From positions 241,898 to 305,897 of the forward strand of contig NZ_BMUC01000007.1 in assembly GCF_014649995.1 (NCBI RefSeq): a DNA stretch of 64,000 nt, given 5' to 3'. The notes beneath the pieces were generated by a model. The model had not been told where the DNA came from. It searched no databases and was given only the letters and a program-made list of their open reading frames with translations. Position numbers and translations under genes: made by a program. The stretch's first letter is position 1. Each line of letters starts with the position of its first letter. Positions 25,484 to 33,783 of this stretch are shown here, one piece after another. Source of the stretch: Streptomyces griseoflavus (GTDB lineage Bacteria > Actinomycetota > Actinomycetes > Streptomycetales > Streptomycetaceae).

Positions 25484-26284
25484 ATGGCCTTCGTCAACTG
25501 GCTCAAGCGCCATCTCGTCGTCATCGCGGGGCTGCTGACCCTCGCCTACCTCCTTCTGCCGAACGTCGTCGTCACCGTGTTCTCCTTCAACAATCCGAAG
25601 GGGCGGTTCAATTACACGTGGCAGGAGTTCTCCACCGAGGCGTGGCAGGATCCCTGCGGTGTCTCCGGGCTCTGCGCCTCGCTGTCGCTGAGCCTCCAGA
25701 TCGCGCTGTGGGCGACGCTCGGCGCCACCCTCCTCGGCACGATGATCGCCTTCGCCCTGGTCCGCTACCGCTTCCGCGCCCGCGGCGCCGTCAACTCACT
25801 GATCTTCCTGCCGATGGCGATGCCCGAGGTCGTCATGGCCGCCTCGCTGCTCACCCTCTTCCTCAACATGGGCGCCCAGCTGGGCTTCTGGACGATCCTG
25901 ATCGCCCACATCATGTTCTGCCTCAGCTTCGTCGTGGTCGCCGTGAAGGCGCGCGTGATGTCGATGGACCCCCGCCTCGAACAGGCCGCGCAGGACCTCT
26001 ACGCCGGCCCGGTCCAGACGTTCCTCAGGGTCACCCTGCCGATCGCCGCCCCCGGCATCGCGGCGGGCGCGCTGCTCGCCTTCGCGCTCTCCTTCGACGA
26101 CTTCATCATCACCAACTTCAACGCCGGCTCGACCGTCACCTTCCCGATGTTCGTCTGGGGATCGGCCCAGCGCGGAACCCCCGTGCAGATCAACGTCATC
26201 GGTACGGCCATGTTCGTCCTCGCCGTGTCGCTGGTCCTGGTTTCCATGCTCATCGGCAACCGCCGGAACCGGCAGAAGGCGTAG
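25484..26284 (+). CDS. potC: Polyamine ABC transporter permease (PotC-like)
   Basis: A 266-residue permease with about six helices, paired with the upstream PotB-like protein. The EAA loop is LEQAAQDLYAGPVQTFLRVTLPIAAPG; FALSFDDFIITNFNAG is the typical PotC/PotI segment. ATG 25484 directly follows the TAA of the previous gene. The FAD oxidoreductase begins 36 nt downstream and probably belongs to the same transcript. Confidence 0.92.
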   Translation: MAFVNWLKRHLVVIAGLLTLAYLLLPNVVVTVFSFNNPKGRFNYTWQEFSTEAWQDPCGVSGLCASLSLSLQIALWATLGATLLGTMIAFALVRYRFRARGAVNSLIFLPMAMPEVVMAASLLTLFLNMGAQLGFWTILIAHIMFCLSFVVVAVKARVMSMDPRLEQAAQDLYAGPVQTFLRVTLPIAAPGIAAGALLAFALSFDDFIITNFNAGSTVTFPMFVWGSAQRGTPVQINVIGTAMFVLAVSLVLVSMLIGNRRNRQKA

Positions 26285-26320
26285 AGAGAAACCCGCAGTC
26301 CCCCGTAGGGAGTTGAAATC

Positions 26321-27739
26321 ATGGCCCCTGGAGCCATGAGCCGTTGGACGAGATCCCTTTCCGAGGCCCGCCCGGTCTCCTACTGGCTGGACGACCCGGG
26401 CAGGCCCGGCCCGGAGCCGGCCCTCACCGGCCCCGAGACCTGCGACCTGCTGGTCGTGGGCGGCGGTTACAGCGGCCTGTGGACCGCGCTGATCGCCAAG
26501 GAGCGCGACCCCGCACGGGACGTCGTGCTGGTGGAGGGCCGCGAGGTGGGCTGGGCCGCCTCCGGCCGCAACGGCGGGTTCTGCGCCGCCTCCCTCACCC
26601 ACGGCCTGTCCAACGGACTGACCCGCTGGCCGGACGAGATCCGCACCCTGGAGCGGCTGGGCGCCCGCAACCTCGACGCCATCGAGGAGACGGTCGCCCG
26701 CCACTCCATCGACTGCGACTTCGAACGCACCGGCGAGATCGACGTCGCCACCGAGCCCTACCAGGCCCGGGAACTCAGACACTGGTACGACAGGATCCGC
26801 TCCGAGGGCCTCGCCGAGGGCATCGAGTACCTGGACACCGACGCCGTACGGGACCAGGTGAACTCCCCGACCTTCGAGGCCGGCCTGTACGACCGCCGGG
26901 GCGTGGCGATGCTGAACCCCGCCGCGCTCGCCTGGGGACTGAAACGGGCCTGCCTCGACCTGGGCGTCCGCGTGTACGAGCACACCCCCGCCCTCGGCCT
27001 GAGACCGCACGGCGGCGGCATGGCCGTACGCACCCCGTACGGAGCGGTCCGCGCCCGCACGGTGGCGCTCGGCACCAACGTCTTCCCCAGCCTGGTGCGG
27101 CGGGTGCGCCCCTACACGGTCCCGGTGTACGACTACGCCCTGATGACCGAGCCGCTCACCGAAGGACAGCTGGACTCCATCGGCTGGAAGAACCGCCAGG
27201 GCCTCGGCGACGGCGCCAACCAGTTCCACTACTTCCGGCTGTCCGCCGACAACCGGATCCTGTGGGGCGGCTACGACGCGGTCTACCCCTACGGCGGCCG
27301 GGTGCGCGCCGAGTACGACGACCGCCCGGAGACGTACGCCAGGCTCGCCGGGCACTTCTTCACCTGCTTCCCGCAGCTGGAGGGCGTGCGCTTCACCCAC
27401 GCCTGGGGCGGCGCCATCGACACCTGCTCGCGCTTCTCGGCGTTCTTCGGCACGGCGCACGCCGGCCGCGTGGCCTACGCGGCGGGCTACACGGGCCTCG
27501 GCGTCGGTGCCACCCGCTTCGGCGCCGAGGTGATGCTGGACCTGCTGGCGGGGGAGCGGACCGAACGCACGGAGCTGGAGATGGTGCGCAGGAAGCCGCT
27601 GCCGTTCCCGCCGGAGCCGTTCGCCTGGACCGGCATCGCCCTCACCAAGTGGTCCCTGGCCAGGGCGGACGCCCGGGGCGGGCACCGCAACCTGTGGCTG
27701 CGGACGATGGACCGGCTGGGCCTGGGCTTCGACAGCTGA
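26321..27739 (+). CDS. FAD-dependent amine oxidase (PuuB-like)
   Basis: A 472-residue DAO-family flavoprotein. CDLLVVGGGYSGLWTAL (41-57) is the Rossmann FAD-binding glycine loop, VVLVEGREVGWAASGRNGGF the second FAD contact with the SGRNGG motif, and YAAGYTGLGVGATRFGAEVML the C-terminal FAD loop. This pattern fits gamma-glutamylputrescine oxidase (PuuB) and related secondary-amine oxidases. It follows the transporter genes at 36 nt with AGGGA before the ATG. With the dehydrogenase at the operon head it would supply oxidation of the imported amine to an aldehyde. Free versus glutamylated amine as substrate is unresolved; no glutamylating ligase lies here. Confidence 0.85.
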   Translation: MAPGAMSRWTRSLSEARPVSYWLDDPGRPGPEPALTGPETCDLLVVGGGYSGLWTALIAKERDPARDVVLVEGREVGWAASGRNGGFCAASLTHGLSNGLTRWPDEIRTLERLGARNLDAIEETVARHSIDCDFERTGEIDVATEPYQARELRHWYDRIRSEGLAEGIEYLDTDAVRDQVNSPTFEAGLYDRRGVAMLNPAALAWGLKRACLDLGVRVYEHTPALGLRPHGGGMAVRTPYGAVRARTVALGTNVFPSLVRRVRPYTVPVYDYALMTEPLTEGQLDSIGWKNRQGLGDGANQFHYFRLSADNRILWGGYDAVYPYGGRVRAEYDDRPETYARLAGHFFTCFPQLEGVRFTHAWGGAIDTCSRFSAFFGTAHAGRVAYAAGYTGLGVGATRFGAEVMLDLLAGERTERTELEMVRRKPLPFPPEPFAWTGIALTKWSLARADARGGHRNLWLRTMDRLGLGFDS

Positions 27740-27751
27740 GGGAAGCGGCCG

Positions 27752-28429
27752 TCAACGGCGCACAGGGCGGGAACCGCCGCCGCCCTCGGGGACGGGAGAG
27801 CCCGTGCGTCCGGCCAGCAGCCACCAACCGGTCAGCAGCACCGAGCCCAGGCACCAGCTGGCCGCCACGTCCAGCGGCCAGTGGTAGCCCCGGCGCACCA
27901 GTCCGTAGGAGGCGCCCAGCACCAGGACGCCGCAGAGCACGACCAGACCGCGGCGTACGGCCGGCGACCGCAGCAGCGGGAGGAGCAGCAGCGTCGCCGC
28001 GCCGTACGCCACGACGGCGGTGGCGGTGTGGCCGGAGGGGTAGTAGCCGACCGCCGGGGGCACGGCCGGGGTGCCGGGGCGGTCGGTCCACTCCTTCAGC
28101 GGCGCGACCAGCACCGGCACCAGCGCCATCGCGACGGCCCCGGCGAGGGGCGGCAGCCACCAGCGGTCACGGCCCCGCCGGTGCCCGTGCCACCCGGCCA
28201 CGGCCAGCGCGACCGCCAGGACGGGCACGGCCACCTCGATGTTGCCGAGGTCGGAGAGCAGTTCGGAGGCCCGGTCCGGCCGGACGAGGTCCTCGCTCAG
28301 CCGCTCGTCGAGATCCACCAGCGGCCCGTCGACGACGACCTGCCAGGTGATCAGCGCGAAGAGGAGCAGGGGCGGTCCGAGGAGCAGCATGCCGCCCAGC
28401 TTCGCAGGCCGGCGGGCCCGTAGGCTCAC
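27752..28429 (-). CDS. PAP2-family membrane phosphatase
   Basis: A 225-residue protein with about six membrane helices. The phosphatidic-acid-phosphatase motifs are LKEWTDRPGTP (first), YYPSGHTATAV (second, catalytic His) and LVRRGYHWPLDVAAS (third, nucleophile His plus Asp). Likely substrates are lipid phosphates such as undecaprenyl diphosphate. The GTG at 28429 is only 5 nt from the divergent GTG at 28435 and overlaps that gene's -10; ATG 28390, directly before the first helix, is an alternative start. It is convergent with the FAD oxidoreductase, 12 nt apart. Confidence 0.85.
   Translation of the reverse strand: MSLRARRPAKLGGMLLLGPPLLLFALITWQVVVDGPLVDLDERLSEDLVRPDRASELLSDLGNIEVAVPVLAVALAVAGWHGHRRGRDRWWLPPLAGAVAMALVPVLVAPLKEWTDRPGTPAVPPAVGYYPSGHTATAVVAYGAATLLLLPLLRSPAVRRGLVVLCGVLVLGASYGLVRRGYHWPLDVAASWCLGSVLLTGWWLLAGRTGSPVPEGGGGSRPVRR
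28421..28426 (+). promoter_or_regulatory. -10 element of the leaderless TPR gene
   Basis: TAGGCT lies 8 nt before GTG 28435, which lacks a ribosome site. The hexamer is inside the first codons of the divergent PAP2 gene if that starts at 28429. Confidence 0.5.
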
Positions 28430-28434
28430 CGCCC

Positions 28435-29244
28435 GTGAAGCCGATACGACGTATACGGGAAAAGGAGCGGCGCGAGCTCTTCGCCCGGCTCGAAGACCGG
28501 TTCAGGCAGGGGGAGTACGAGGAGGTCGAGGCCACGGCACGCGCGCTCGCCGAAGGCGCGCGGCGGGCCTGGCGGAAGCGGCCCCTGCCGGAACGGCAGG
28601 CGCGGACGCTGGCCACGATGGTGGCGGTCGCGCACGGGCGCCAGGCGGAGGTGCTGGGCGAGCTGGAGACGCTGATCGCCGAGCTGGAGCCGGTCGACGT
28701 CGAGACGCAGGTTTTGCGGCTGGTGGTGCGCCGCAACCGCCTGGTGGTGCTCTCCGGCCTGGAGCGCTACGAGGAGGCCGAGCGGGAGGCACTGGACATC
28801 CTCGGTGAGATCTCCCGTCTCGCCCACCTCATCACCCTGTCGAAGCTGGAGCTGAGCGCCCTGGGCCTCCTGGCCGGAGCCCTGTGCGGGCAGGGCCGTT
28901 TCGAGGAGGCGGAGGCCATCGCCCGCGGCAACCTCTCCCGCGCGGACGACGGCGCCGCGGCCCCGCGCGTCACGCTGGCGCGCAGCCTGAACGGACAGGG
29001 CAGGTACGAGGAGGCCCTGACCGAGGTGCGGGGCGTCACGCCGCCACGGGACCGCAAGGACAGCGGACTCCTCGACCTGGTGACGGCCGAGGCCCTGCTG
29101 GGTGCGGGGCGCCGTGCGGAGGCGGAGGCCGCGGTCCGCCGGGCGCTGGCCGACTGCGAGCGCAGTCTGCATCCGGCCCACCCCCGCATCGGGAGGGCCC
29201 GCGCCGTGCTGGCGCGCGTCACCGGGGAGGAGCCCCGTCCGTGA
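28435..29244 (+). CDS. TPR-repeat protein
   Basis: A 269-residue all-helical cytoplasmic protein. Helical pairs with tetratricopeptide spacing appear at FRQGEYEEVEATARALAEG, LERYEEAEREALDILGE, CGQGRFEEAEAIARGNLSRA, NGQGRYEEALTEVRGV and LLGAGRRAEAEAAVRRALADCE. These G-x-Y/F-E-E-A patterns mark about five repeats. It begins with a basic segment (MKPIRRIREKERREL). It probably acts as a protein-interaction scaffold; partners are unknown. GTG 28435 fits a leaderless transcript. A 15-bp hairpin follows the stop. Confidence 0.8.
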   Translation: MKPIRRIREKERRELFARLEDRFRQGEYEEVEATARALAEGARRAWRKRPLPERQARTLATMVAVAHGRQAEVLGELETLIAELEPVDVETQVLRLVVRRNRLVVLSGLERYEEAEREALDILGEISRLAHLITLSKLELSALGLLAGALCGQGRFEEAEAIARGNLSRADDGAAAPRVTLARSLNGQGRYEEALTEVRGVTPPRDRKDSGLLDLVTAEALLGAGRRAEAEAAVRRALADCERSLHPAHPRIGRARAVLARVTGEEPRP

Positions 29245-29247
29245 ACG

Positions 29248-29288
29248 CCGAAGGGCCGGCGCAAGGGGGGTGAGCGCCGGCCCTTCGG
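29248..29288 (+). terminator. 15-bp perfect hairpin after the TPR gene
   Basis: CCGAAGGGCCGGCGC (29248-29262) pairs perfectly with GCGCCGGCCCTTCGG (29274-29288), with an 11-nt loop. It starts 4 nt after the stop codon. Confidence 0.85.
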
Positions 29289-29642
29289 AGAACGGCTTGC
29301 CGTACGAGGTGCCCGGACGGCCGTCCGGATCGGAACGCCGCGCGCCCCGGGGGGTTTGGGGCGGGCGACCGTCCGATCCTGAGGAGACCCGAAGCCCGCG
29401 GGCCCCGGTTGTGTGCGCGAGGGCACGACCAGGTCGAAGCTGGGGAGGCCCCGGCCTGAGCCGTCCACGGTTCCCCGTGGACGGGTTGTATCTCTCATCC
29501 GGGGAGAAACCTACGGCAGGGGGTGGCCCGGCGACAGGGCCCACGGCCACCTGCCATCCACCCCGCACACGTTCTTCACACGCTCCGCCGTCCGGCTGCC
29601 GCCGCGGTGCGGGGCAGGCGGCTCACCTGCCCCGATACCGGC
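29289..29642. other. Convergent intergenic stretch, no gene seen
   Basis: About 350 bp between the TPR terminator and the gabT stop. I see no credible reading frame or tRNA. It contains a 10-bp hairpin CCGTCCACGG/CCGTGGACGG (29461-29470/29475-29484) with loop TTCC, followed on the plus strand by the T/C-rich GTTGTATCTCTC. That could be a terminator or a small RNA end. Confidence 0.5.
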
Positions 29643-30977
29643 TCAGATGCGCGCGAACGCCTGCTCGATGATGTCGAGTCCCTCGTTCAACAGGTCCTCG
29701 CCGATGACCAGCGGCGGCAGGAAACGCAGCACGTTGCCGTACGTGCCACAGGTCAGGACCAGCAGTCCCTCCTGGTGGCAGGCCTTCGCCAGGGCGGCGG
29801 TCGCCTCCGGGGCCGGCTCCTTGGTGTCACGGTCCTTGACCAGCTCGATCGCGATCATCGCGCCACGGCCGCGGACGTCGCCGATGAGGTCGAACTTCTC
29901 GGCCATGGCGGCAAGGCGGCCCTTCATGACCGACTCGATGTGCTTCGCCCTGGCGTTGAGGTCCAGCTCCTTCATCGTCTCGATGGCGCCGAGCGCGCCC
30001 GCGCAGGCCACCGGGTTGCCGCCGTAGGTGCCGCCCAGGCCGCCCGAGTGCGCGGCGTCCATGATCTCCGCGCGGCCGGTGACGGCGGCCAGCGGCAGAC
30101 CGCCCGCGATGCCCTTCGCGGTCGTGATCAGGTCCGGGACGATGCCCTCGTCCTCACAGGCGAACCACTGGCCGGTGCGGCAGAAGCCCGACTGGATCTC
30201 GTCCGCGACGAAGACGATGCCGTTGTCCGCGGCGAACTCGCCGATCGCGGGCAGGAAGCCCTTCGCCGGCTCGATGAAGCCGCCCTCGCCGAGCACCGGC
30301 TCGATGATGATCGCGGCCACGTTCTCGGCGCCGACCTGCTTGGAGATCTGGTCGATGGCCTGCGCCGCGGCCTCCGGGCCGGCGTTCTCCGCGCCGGTCG
30401 GCCAGCGGTAGCCGTAGGCGACCGGGACGCGGTACACCTCGGGCGCGAACGGGCCGAAGCCGTGCTTGTACGGCATGTTCTTCGCGGTCAGCGCCATGGT
30501 GAGGTTGGTGCGCCCGTGGTAGCCGTGGTCGAACACCACGACCGCCTGCCGCTTGGTGTAGGCACGCGCGATCTTCACCGCGTTCTCGACGGCCTCGGCG
30601 CCGCTGTTGAACAGCGCGGACTTCTTGGCGTGGTCGCCCGGGGTCAGCTCGGCCAGCGCCTCGGCGACGGCCACGTACCCCTCGTACGGCGTGACCATGA
30701 AGCACGTGTGCGTGAAGTCGGCGAGCTGGGCGGAGGCACGGCGCACCACGGCCTCGGCGGAGGCGCCGACGGAGGTCACGGCGATGCCCGAACCGAAGTC
30801 GATCAGCCGGTTGCCGTCGACGTCCTCGATGATCCCTCCGCCTGCCCGGGCGGTGAACACGGGCAGTACGGAGCCCACGCCCTGCGCGACCGCGGCGGTG
30901 CGGCGGGCCTGCAGCTCCTGCGACTTCGGGCCGGGGATGGCGGTGACGACGCGGCGCTCCTGCGGAAGTGCGGTCAT
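29643..30977 (-). CDS. gabT: 4-aminobutyrate aminotransferase
   Basis: A 444-residue class III PLP aminotransferase. The Schiff-base lysine is K288 (ITTAKGIAGGLP), the cofactor aspartate is in VADEIQSGFCRTG (257-269), and the phosphate loop is NSGAEAVENAVKIAR. Sequence length and the EGGFIEPAKGFLP block match GABA transaminase (GABA plus 2-oxoglutarate to succinate semialdehyde plus glutamate). ATG 30977 has AGGAG about 7 nt upstream. It is monocistronic on the minus strand, with an unusually A-rich leader. It links the GABA made by the two upstream dehydrogenases to the succinate-semialdehyde-type dehydrogenase at 35759. Confidence 0.93.
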   Translation of the reverse strand: MTALPQERRVVTAIPGPKSQELQARRTAAVAQGVGSVLPVFTARAGGGIIEDVDGNRLIDFGSGIAVTSVGASAEAVVRRASAQLADFTHTCFMVTPYEGYVAVAEALAELTPGDHAKKSALFNSGAEAVENAVKIARAYTKRQAVVVFDHGYHGRTNLTMALTAKNMPYKHGFGPFAPEVYRVPVAYGYRWPTGAENAGPEAAAQAIDQISKQVGAENVAAIIIEPVLGEGGFIEPAKGFLPAIGEFAADNGIVFVADEIQSGFCRTGQWFACEDEGIVPDLITTAKGIAGGLPLAAVTGRAEIMDAAHSGGLGGTYGGNPVACAGALGAIETMKELDLNARAKHIESVMKGRLAAMAEKFDLIGDVRGRGAMIAIELVKDRDTKEPAPEATAALAKACHQEGLLVLTCGTYGNVLRFLPPLVIGEDLLNEGLDIIEQAFARI

Positions 30978-30997
30978 GCGGGGCTCCTGGAGGGGTG

Positions 30998-31028
30998 TAA
31001 CGGACGCTTTTTCCTTCTTTTCTCGCAG
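30998..31028 (-). promoter_or_regulatory. A-rich tract in the gabT leader
   Basis: Read on the minus strand this is a purine run (GAGAAAAGAAGGAAAAAGCG) in a region otherwise above 70% GC. It lies 20-50 nt upstream of the gabT ATG. It may be a flexible or protein-bound site; no exact promoter match was found. Confidence 0.35.
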
Positions 31029-31170
31029 GTTAGGGCCGAGGAAGGGGCCGGGGCATGCTCCATGTGGGCGCTGTGCGGGGTCTCCCGTTGTCCGTGGTGG
31101 ACATAGCGGGGCGGGCGGCCCGCACGGCGCGCGCCGCACGCGAGTGCCCGCGGCCGGACCGCGCAATCGC

Positions 31171-31198
31171 TGGACTCGACCTGCCGGGGCGTTAGATT
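31171..31198 (+). promoter_or_regulatory. Promoter of the FtsK/TraD-like gene
   Basis: TGGACT (31171-31176) and TAGATT (31193-31198) are spaced 16 nt, and the -10 ends 9 nt before ATG 31208, consistent with a leaderless or very short leader transcript. Confidence 0.5.
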
Positions 31199-31207
31199 GG
31201 CTCGCTG

Positions 31208-33661
31208 ATGGCGGATGGCGCGGCTGCTCAGGGGGCAAGGGCGATGGACAGCGACGGTACCCAGGACGCGCGGGGCACGCATGCCGACCCCGTGCCGCGC
31301 CCGGCCGGACCACCGGACGTACCGGCGGCGCCGCCGCGGCCGAGCGGCGCCCCGGGCGTGCCACCCGTACCCGCGCAGGCGCCCCGGCCCGCCTCCACCG
31401 TCGCCGCCTGGCTCGACGCTTCTAGGCCGGCGGCCCGGCCCGGGATCTGGCGGTACGGCTACCGGCCCCCCCAGCAGGCCACCCGGCGCATCGCGCCGGT
31501 GACGCTCGCCGGCATGCTGGTCCCGCTCGCCCTCGCGGCACTCGTCTGGTCGCTCTGGCAGCGGGGCGTCACCTCGTACCAGATGGCCCCCCTGCGGGCC
31601 TTCACGCCGGACGACTGGTGGTGGGCCGGCACGGTCGTCTCACCCAAGGTGTTCGCGGGAGCGGCGGTTCCGTCCCCCGGGGCGGAGGCCCTCGTGGTCT
31701 ACGAAGGCCTCTCCTTCGCCGTGCTGGCCGTCGCGGTGGCCGTCCTGGGCAGCTGGCGCGCCATCGTCCGCCACTACGTGGCCCGCAGGCCGCAGCCCGC
31801 GCGGGCGCTGGTCGCGGCCCTCCTCGCCCTGTTCGCCCTCAGCCTCGTCTTCCCCGGCGCGTTCCCGCTCGCCGGATGGTCCCCGGTACCGGTCGTCGAT
31901 CCGCTGCTCTCCCTCACCGTGCTGATCACGGACGGCTACGACCTGATGGCGTCGTCCTTCTTCACCAACACGCTGTACACGGTCGTCACGCTGCTCGTGG
32001 TGTGGCCGTTCGCCCGTCTGGGCGGCTGGCTGCCGTACGCGAGGGAACTGCTCACCGCCCGCCGGGGGAGCACCGATCCGGGCGCCGCCGCGGCCGAGCG
32101 GCCCCGCTCCCAGTGGCCGGACCTGCGCGACGCGGGCCTCGGGGAGGCCGCCGACCGGCTCGCCGCCGAGGTGGCCGGCGGCCGGATGAACGACGTCGAC
32201 TGCACAAGGATCGAGCACGCCTTCGCCGTCGCCCGGCGCGCCGGCACGCAGGCCGCCTTCCGCGACACCGTCCTGCGGCAGGCCGGCGCGGCCTGGACCC
32301 ACCCCTCCGGCGCCCGCGACCTGCCGCGCCGGACCGCCCGCCACGACCTGCTCACCGAGCAGGTGCGGATCGGCAGCTGGGTGGCGGCCGACCGCGCCCC
32401 GGAGCCCTACCGCGGCGCCGGGGCGGCCCTCGGCCCGGACGCCCTCGGCACCTCGCTGCTCGCCGTCGGACCCTCCGGGTCCGGCAAGACCCGCACCCTC
32501 GTCGAACCGGTGACCGAGGCGCTCGCGCTGCAGGCGCTCACCGGGCGCTGCGCCGTGGTCGCCGTCTCCGCCGCAGGGAGCCCGCTCGGCGCGGACGACG
32601 CCTTCGACGTGATCGTGCGGATCGGTGACCCGTCCTCCGTGCACGACCTCGACCCGTACGCCGAGTCCGACGACCCGGACGAGGCGGCCGCCGTGCTCGC
32701 CGAGGCGCTGGCGGGCGACCTCGACCCGGCCGGCACGCGGAGCGCCGCCACCACGCTCGCCCAGTTGCTCGGCCCGTTCCGGGCGGTGCACGGCCGCTTC
32801 CCCACCCTGCCGGAGCTGCGCGAACTGCTGGAGGGCGACGAGGCGGCGCTGACCCGGCTGCGGGAGGCGCTCGCCGCGAGCGGCAACGACGTCATGCGGC
32901 GCGAACTCGACGCGCGCGCCCGCCAGACGGGAGCGCCGGGCGACACCGGACGGACCCTCGCCGACCGGCTCGCCCTGCTCAACCGGCCCGTGTTCGCGGA
33001 CTTCTTCGGCGGGGGCGGACCCAGCAGGCCGTTCTCCCTGCGCGCGATCGCCCACCACCCCCTGCGGGTCCGGATCGACCTGCCCGAGCGCGGCCACGAG
33101 GAGGCCGGACGGCTGATCACACGGCTGGTCCTCGCCCAGTTCCACGCCGTCGTACGGGAGGGCCGGCGCGCCCACTTCGCCTGCCTGGTCCTGGACGACG
33201 CGACCGGCACCGTCACCGCGGAGTCGGTGCGCCGCATCCAGCGGCTGCGCTCGCAGAACGCGGGCGTACTGCTCACCCTGCGGACCGTCGCCGACGTCCC
33301 CGAGGCGCTGCACGGCCCGCTCTACGGAGCCGTGGGCTGCCGCATGGCGTTCTCCGGGGTCACCACCTGGGACGGCAACCGGTTCGCGCAGACGTGGGGC
33401 ACCGAGTGGGTGGAGACCACGGAGGTCGCCCAGCACACCGTCTTCGCCGACCAGCCGATGACCCGCGCCCTGCACGCGCTGCGCAAGCTGGTGACGGGCA
33501 AGGCGGTCACCACGGACGCGGTGACGGTGCGGCAGGTCGAGCGGGAGCGGTGGTCCGCCTCCGAACTCGCCCACGCGGTGCCGGCGGGGCACGCGGTGCT
33601 CTCGTTGACGACCGTCACGGGCGAGCACGCGCCGCCGCTCCTGGTGGACCTGCGGGGGTGA
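31208..33661 (+). CDS. Membrane-anchored TraD/FtsK-like ATPase (orphan)
   Basis: An 817-residue protein. Residues 1-85 are Pro/Ala-rich and probably disordered. About four membrane helices lie between 95 and 270 (the first near IAPVTLAGMLVPLALAALVW). The ATPase starts near 400: Walker A GPSGSGKTRT is at 421-430, Walker B-like ACLVLDDATG near 660, and LLTLRT is a sensor-type strand. Topology resembles coupling proteins of the VirD4/TraD/TraG type and FtsK. No relaxase, pilus or replication genes are near, so a conjugative role is unsupported. It is divergent from gabT and upstream of the PucR regulator. Function unknown. Confidence 0.75.
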   Translation: MADGAAAQGARAMDSDGTQDARGTHADPVPRPAGPPDVPAAPPRPSGAPGVPPVPAQAPRPASTVAAWLDASRPAARPGIWRYGYRPPQQATRRIAPVTLAGMLVPLALAALVWSLWQRGVTSYQMAPLRAFTPDDWWWAGTVVSPKVFAGAAVPSPGAEALVVYEGLSFAVLAVAVAVLGSWRAIVRHYVARRPQPARALVAALLALFALSLVFPGAFPLAGWSPVPVVDPLLSLTVLITDGYDLMASSFFTNTLYTVVTLLVVWPFARLGGWLPYARELLTARRGSTDPGAAAAERPRSQWPDLRDAGLGEAADRLAAEVAGGRMNDVDCTRIEHAFAVARRAGTQAAFRDTVLRQAGAAWTHPSGARDLPRRTARHDLLTEQVRIGSWVAADRAPEPYRGAGAALGPDALGTSLLAVGPSGSGKTRTLVEPVTEALALQALTGRCAVVAVSAAGSPLGADDAFDVIVRIGDPSSVHDLDPYAESDDPDEAAAVLAEALAGDLDPAGTRSAATTLAQLLGPFRAVHGRFPTLPELRELLEGDEAALTRLREALAASGNDVMRRELDARARQTGAPGDTGRTLADRLALLNRPVFADFFGGGGPSRPFSLRAIAHHPLRVRIDLPERGHEEAGRLITRLVLAQFHAVVREGRRAHFACLVLDDATGTVTAESVRRIQRLRSQNAGVLLTLRTVADVPEALHGPLYGAVGCRMAFSGVTTWDGNRFAQTWGTEWVETTEVAQHTVFADQPMTRALHALRKLVTGKAVTTDAVTVRQVERERWSASELAHAVPAGHAVLSLTTVTGEHAPPLLVDLRG

Positions 33662-33783
33662 GCGCCCCGGGCGGCCGGTGACCGTACAGTGAGGCAGAAT
33701 CGACAGGGGCCGTTCATACGCGACGGCCAAAAGATCACCGAGTCCTCACCCACCCCGACGCCGACCGAAGGCCCAAGGCTCCG

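Noticed and set aside
31208-33661. Integrated conjugative element around the TraD-like ATPase
   Set aside because: No integrase, relaxase, excisionase, tRNA target or att repeats are visible, and the surroundings are core-like.
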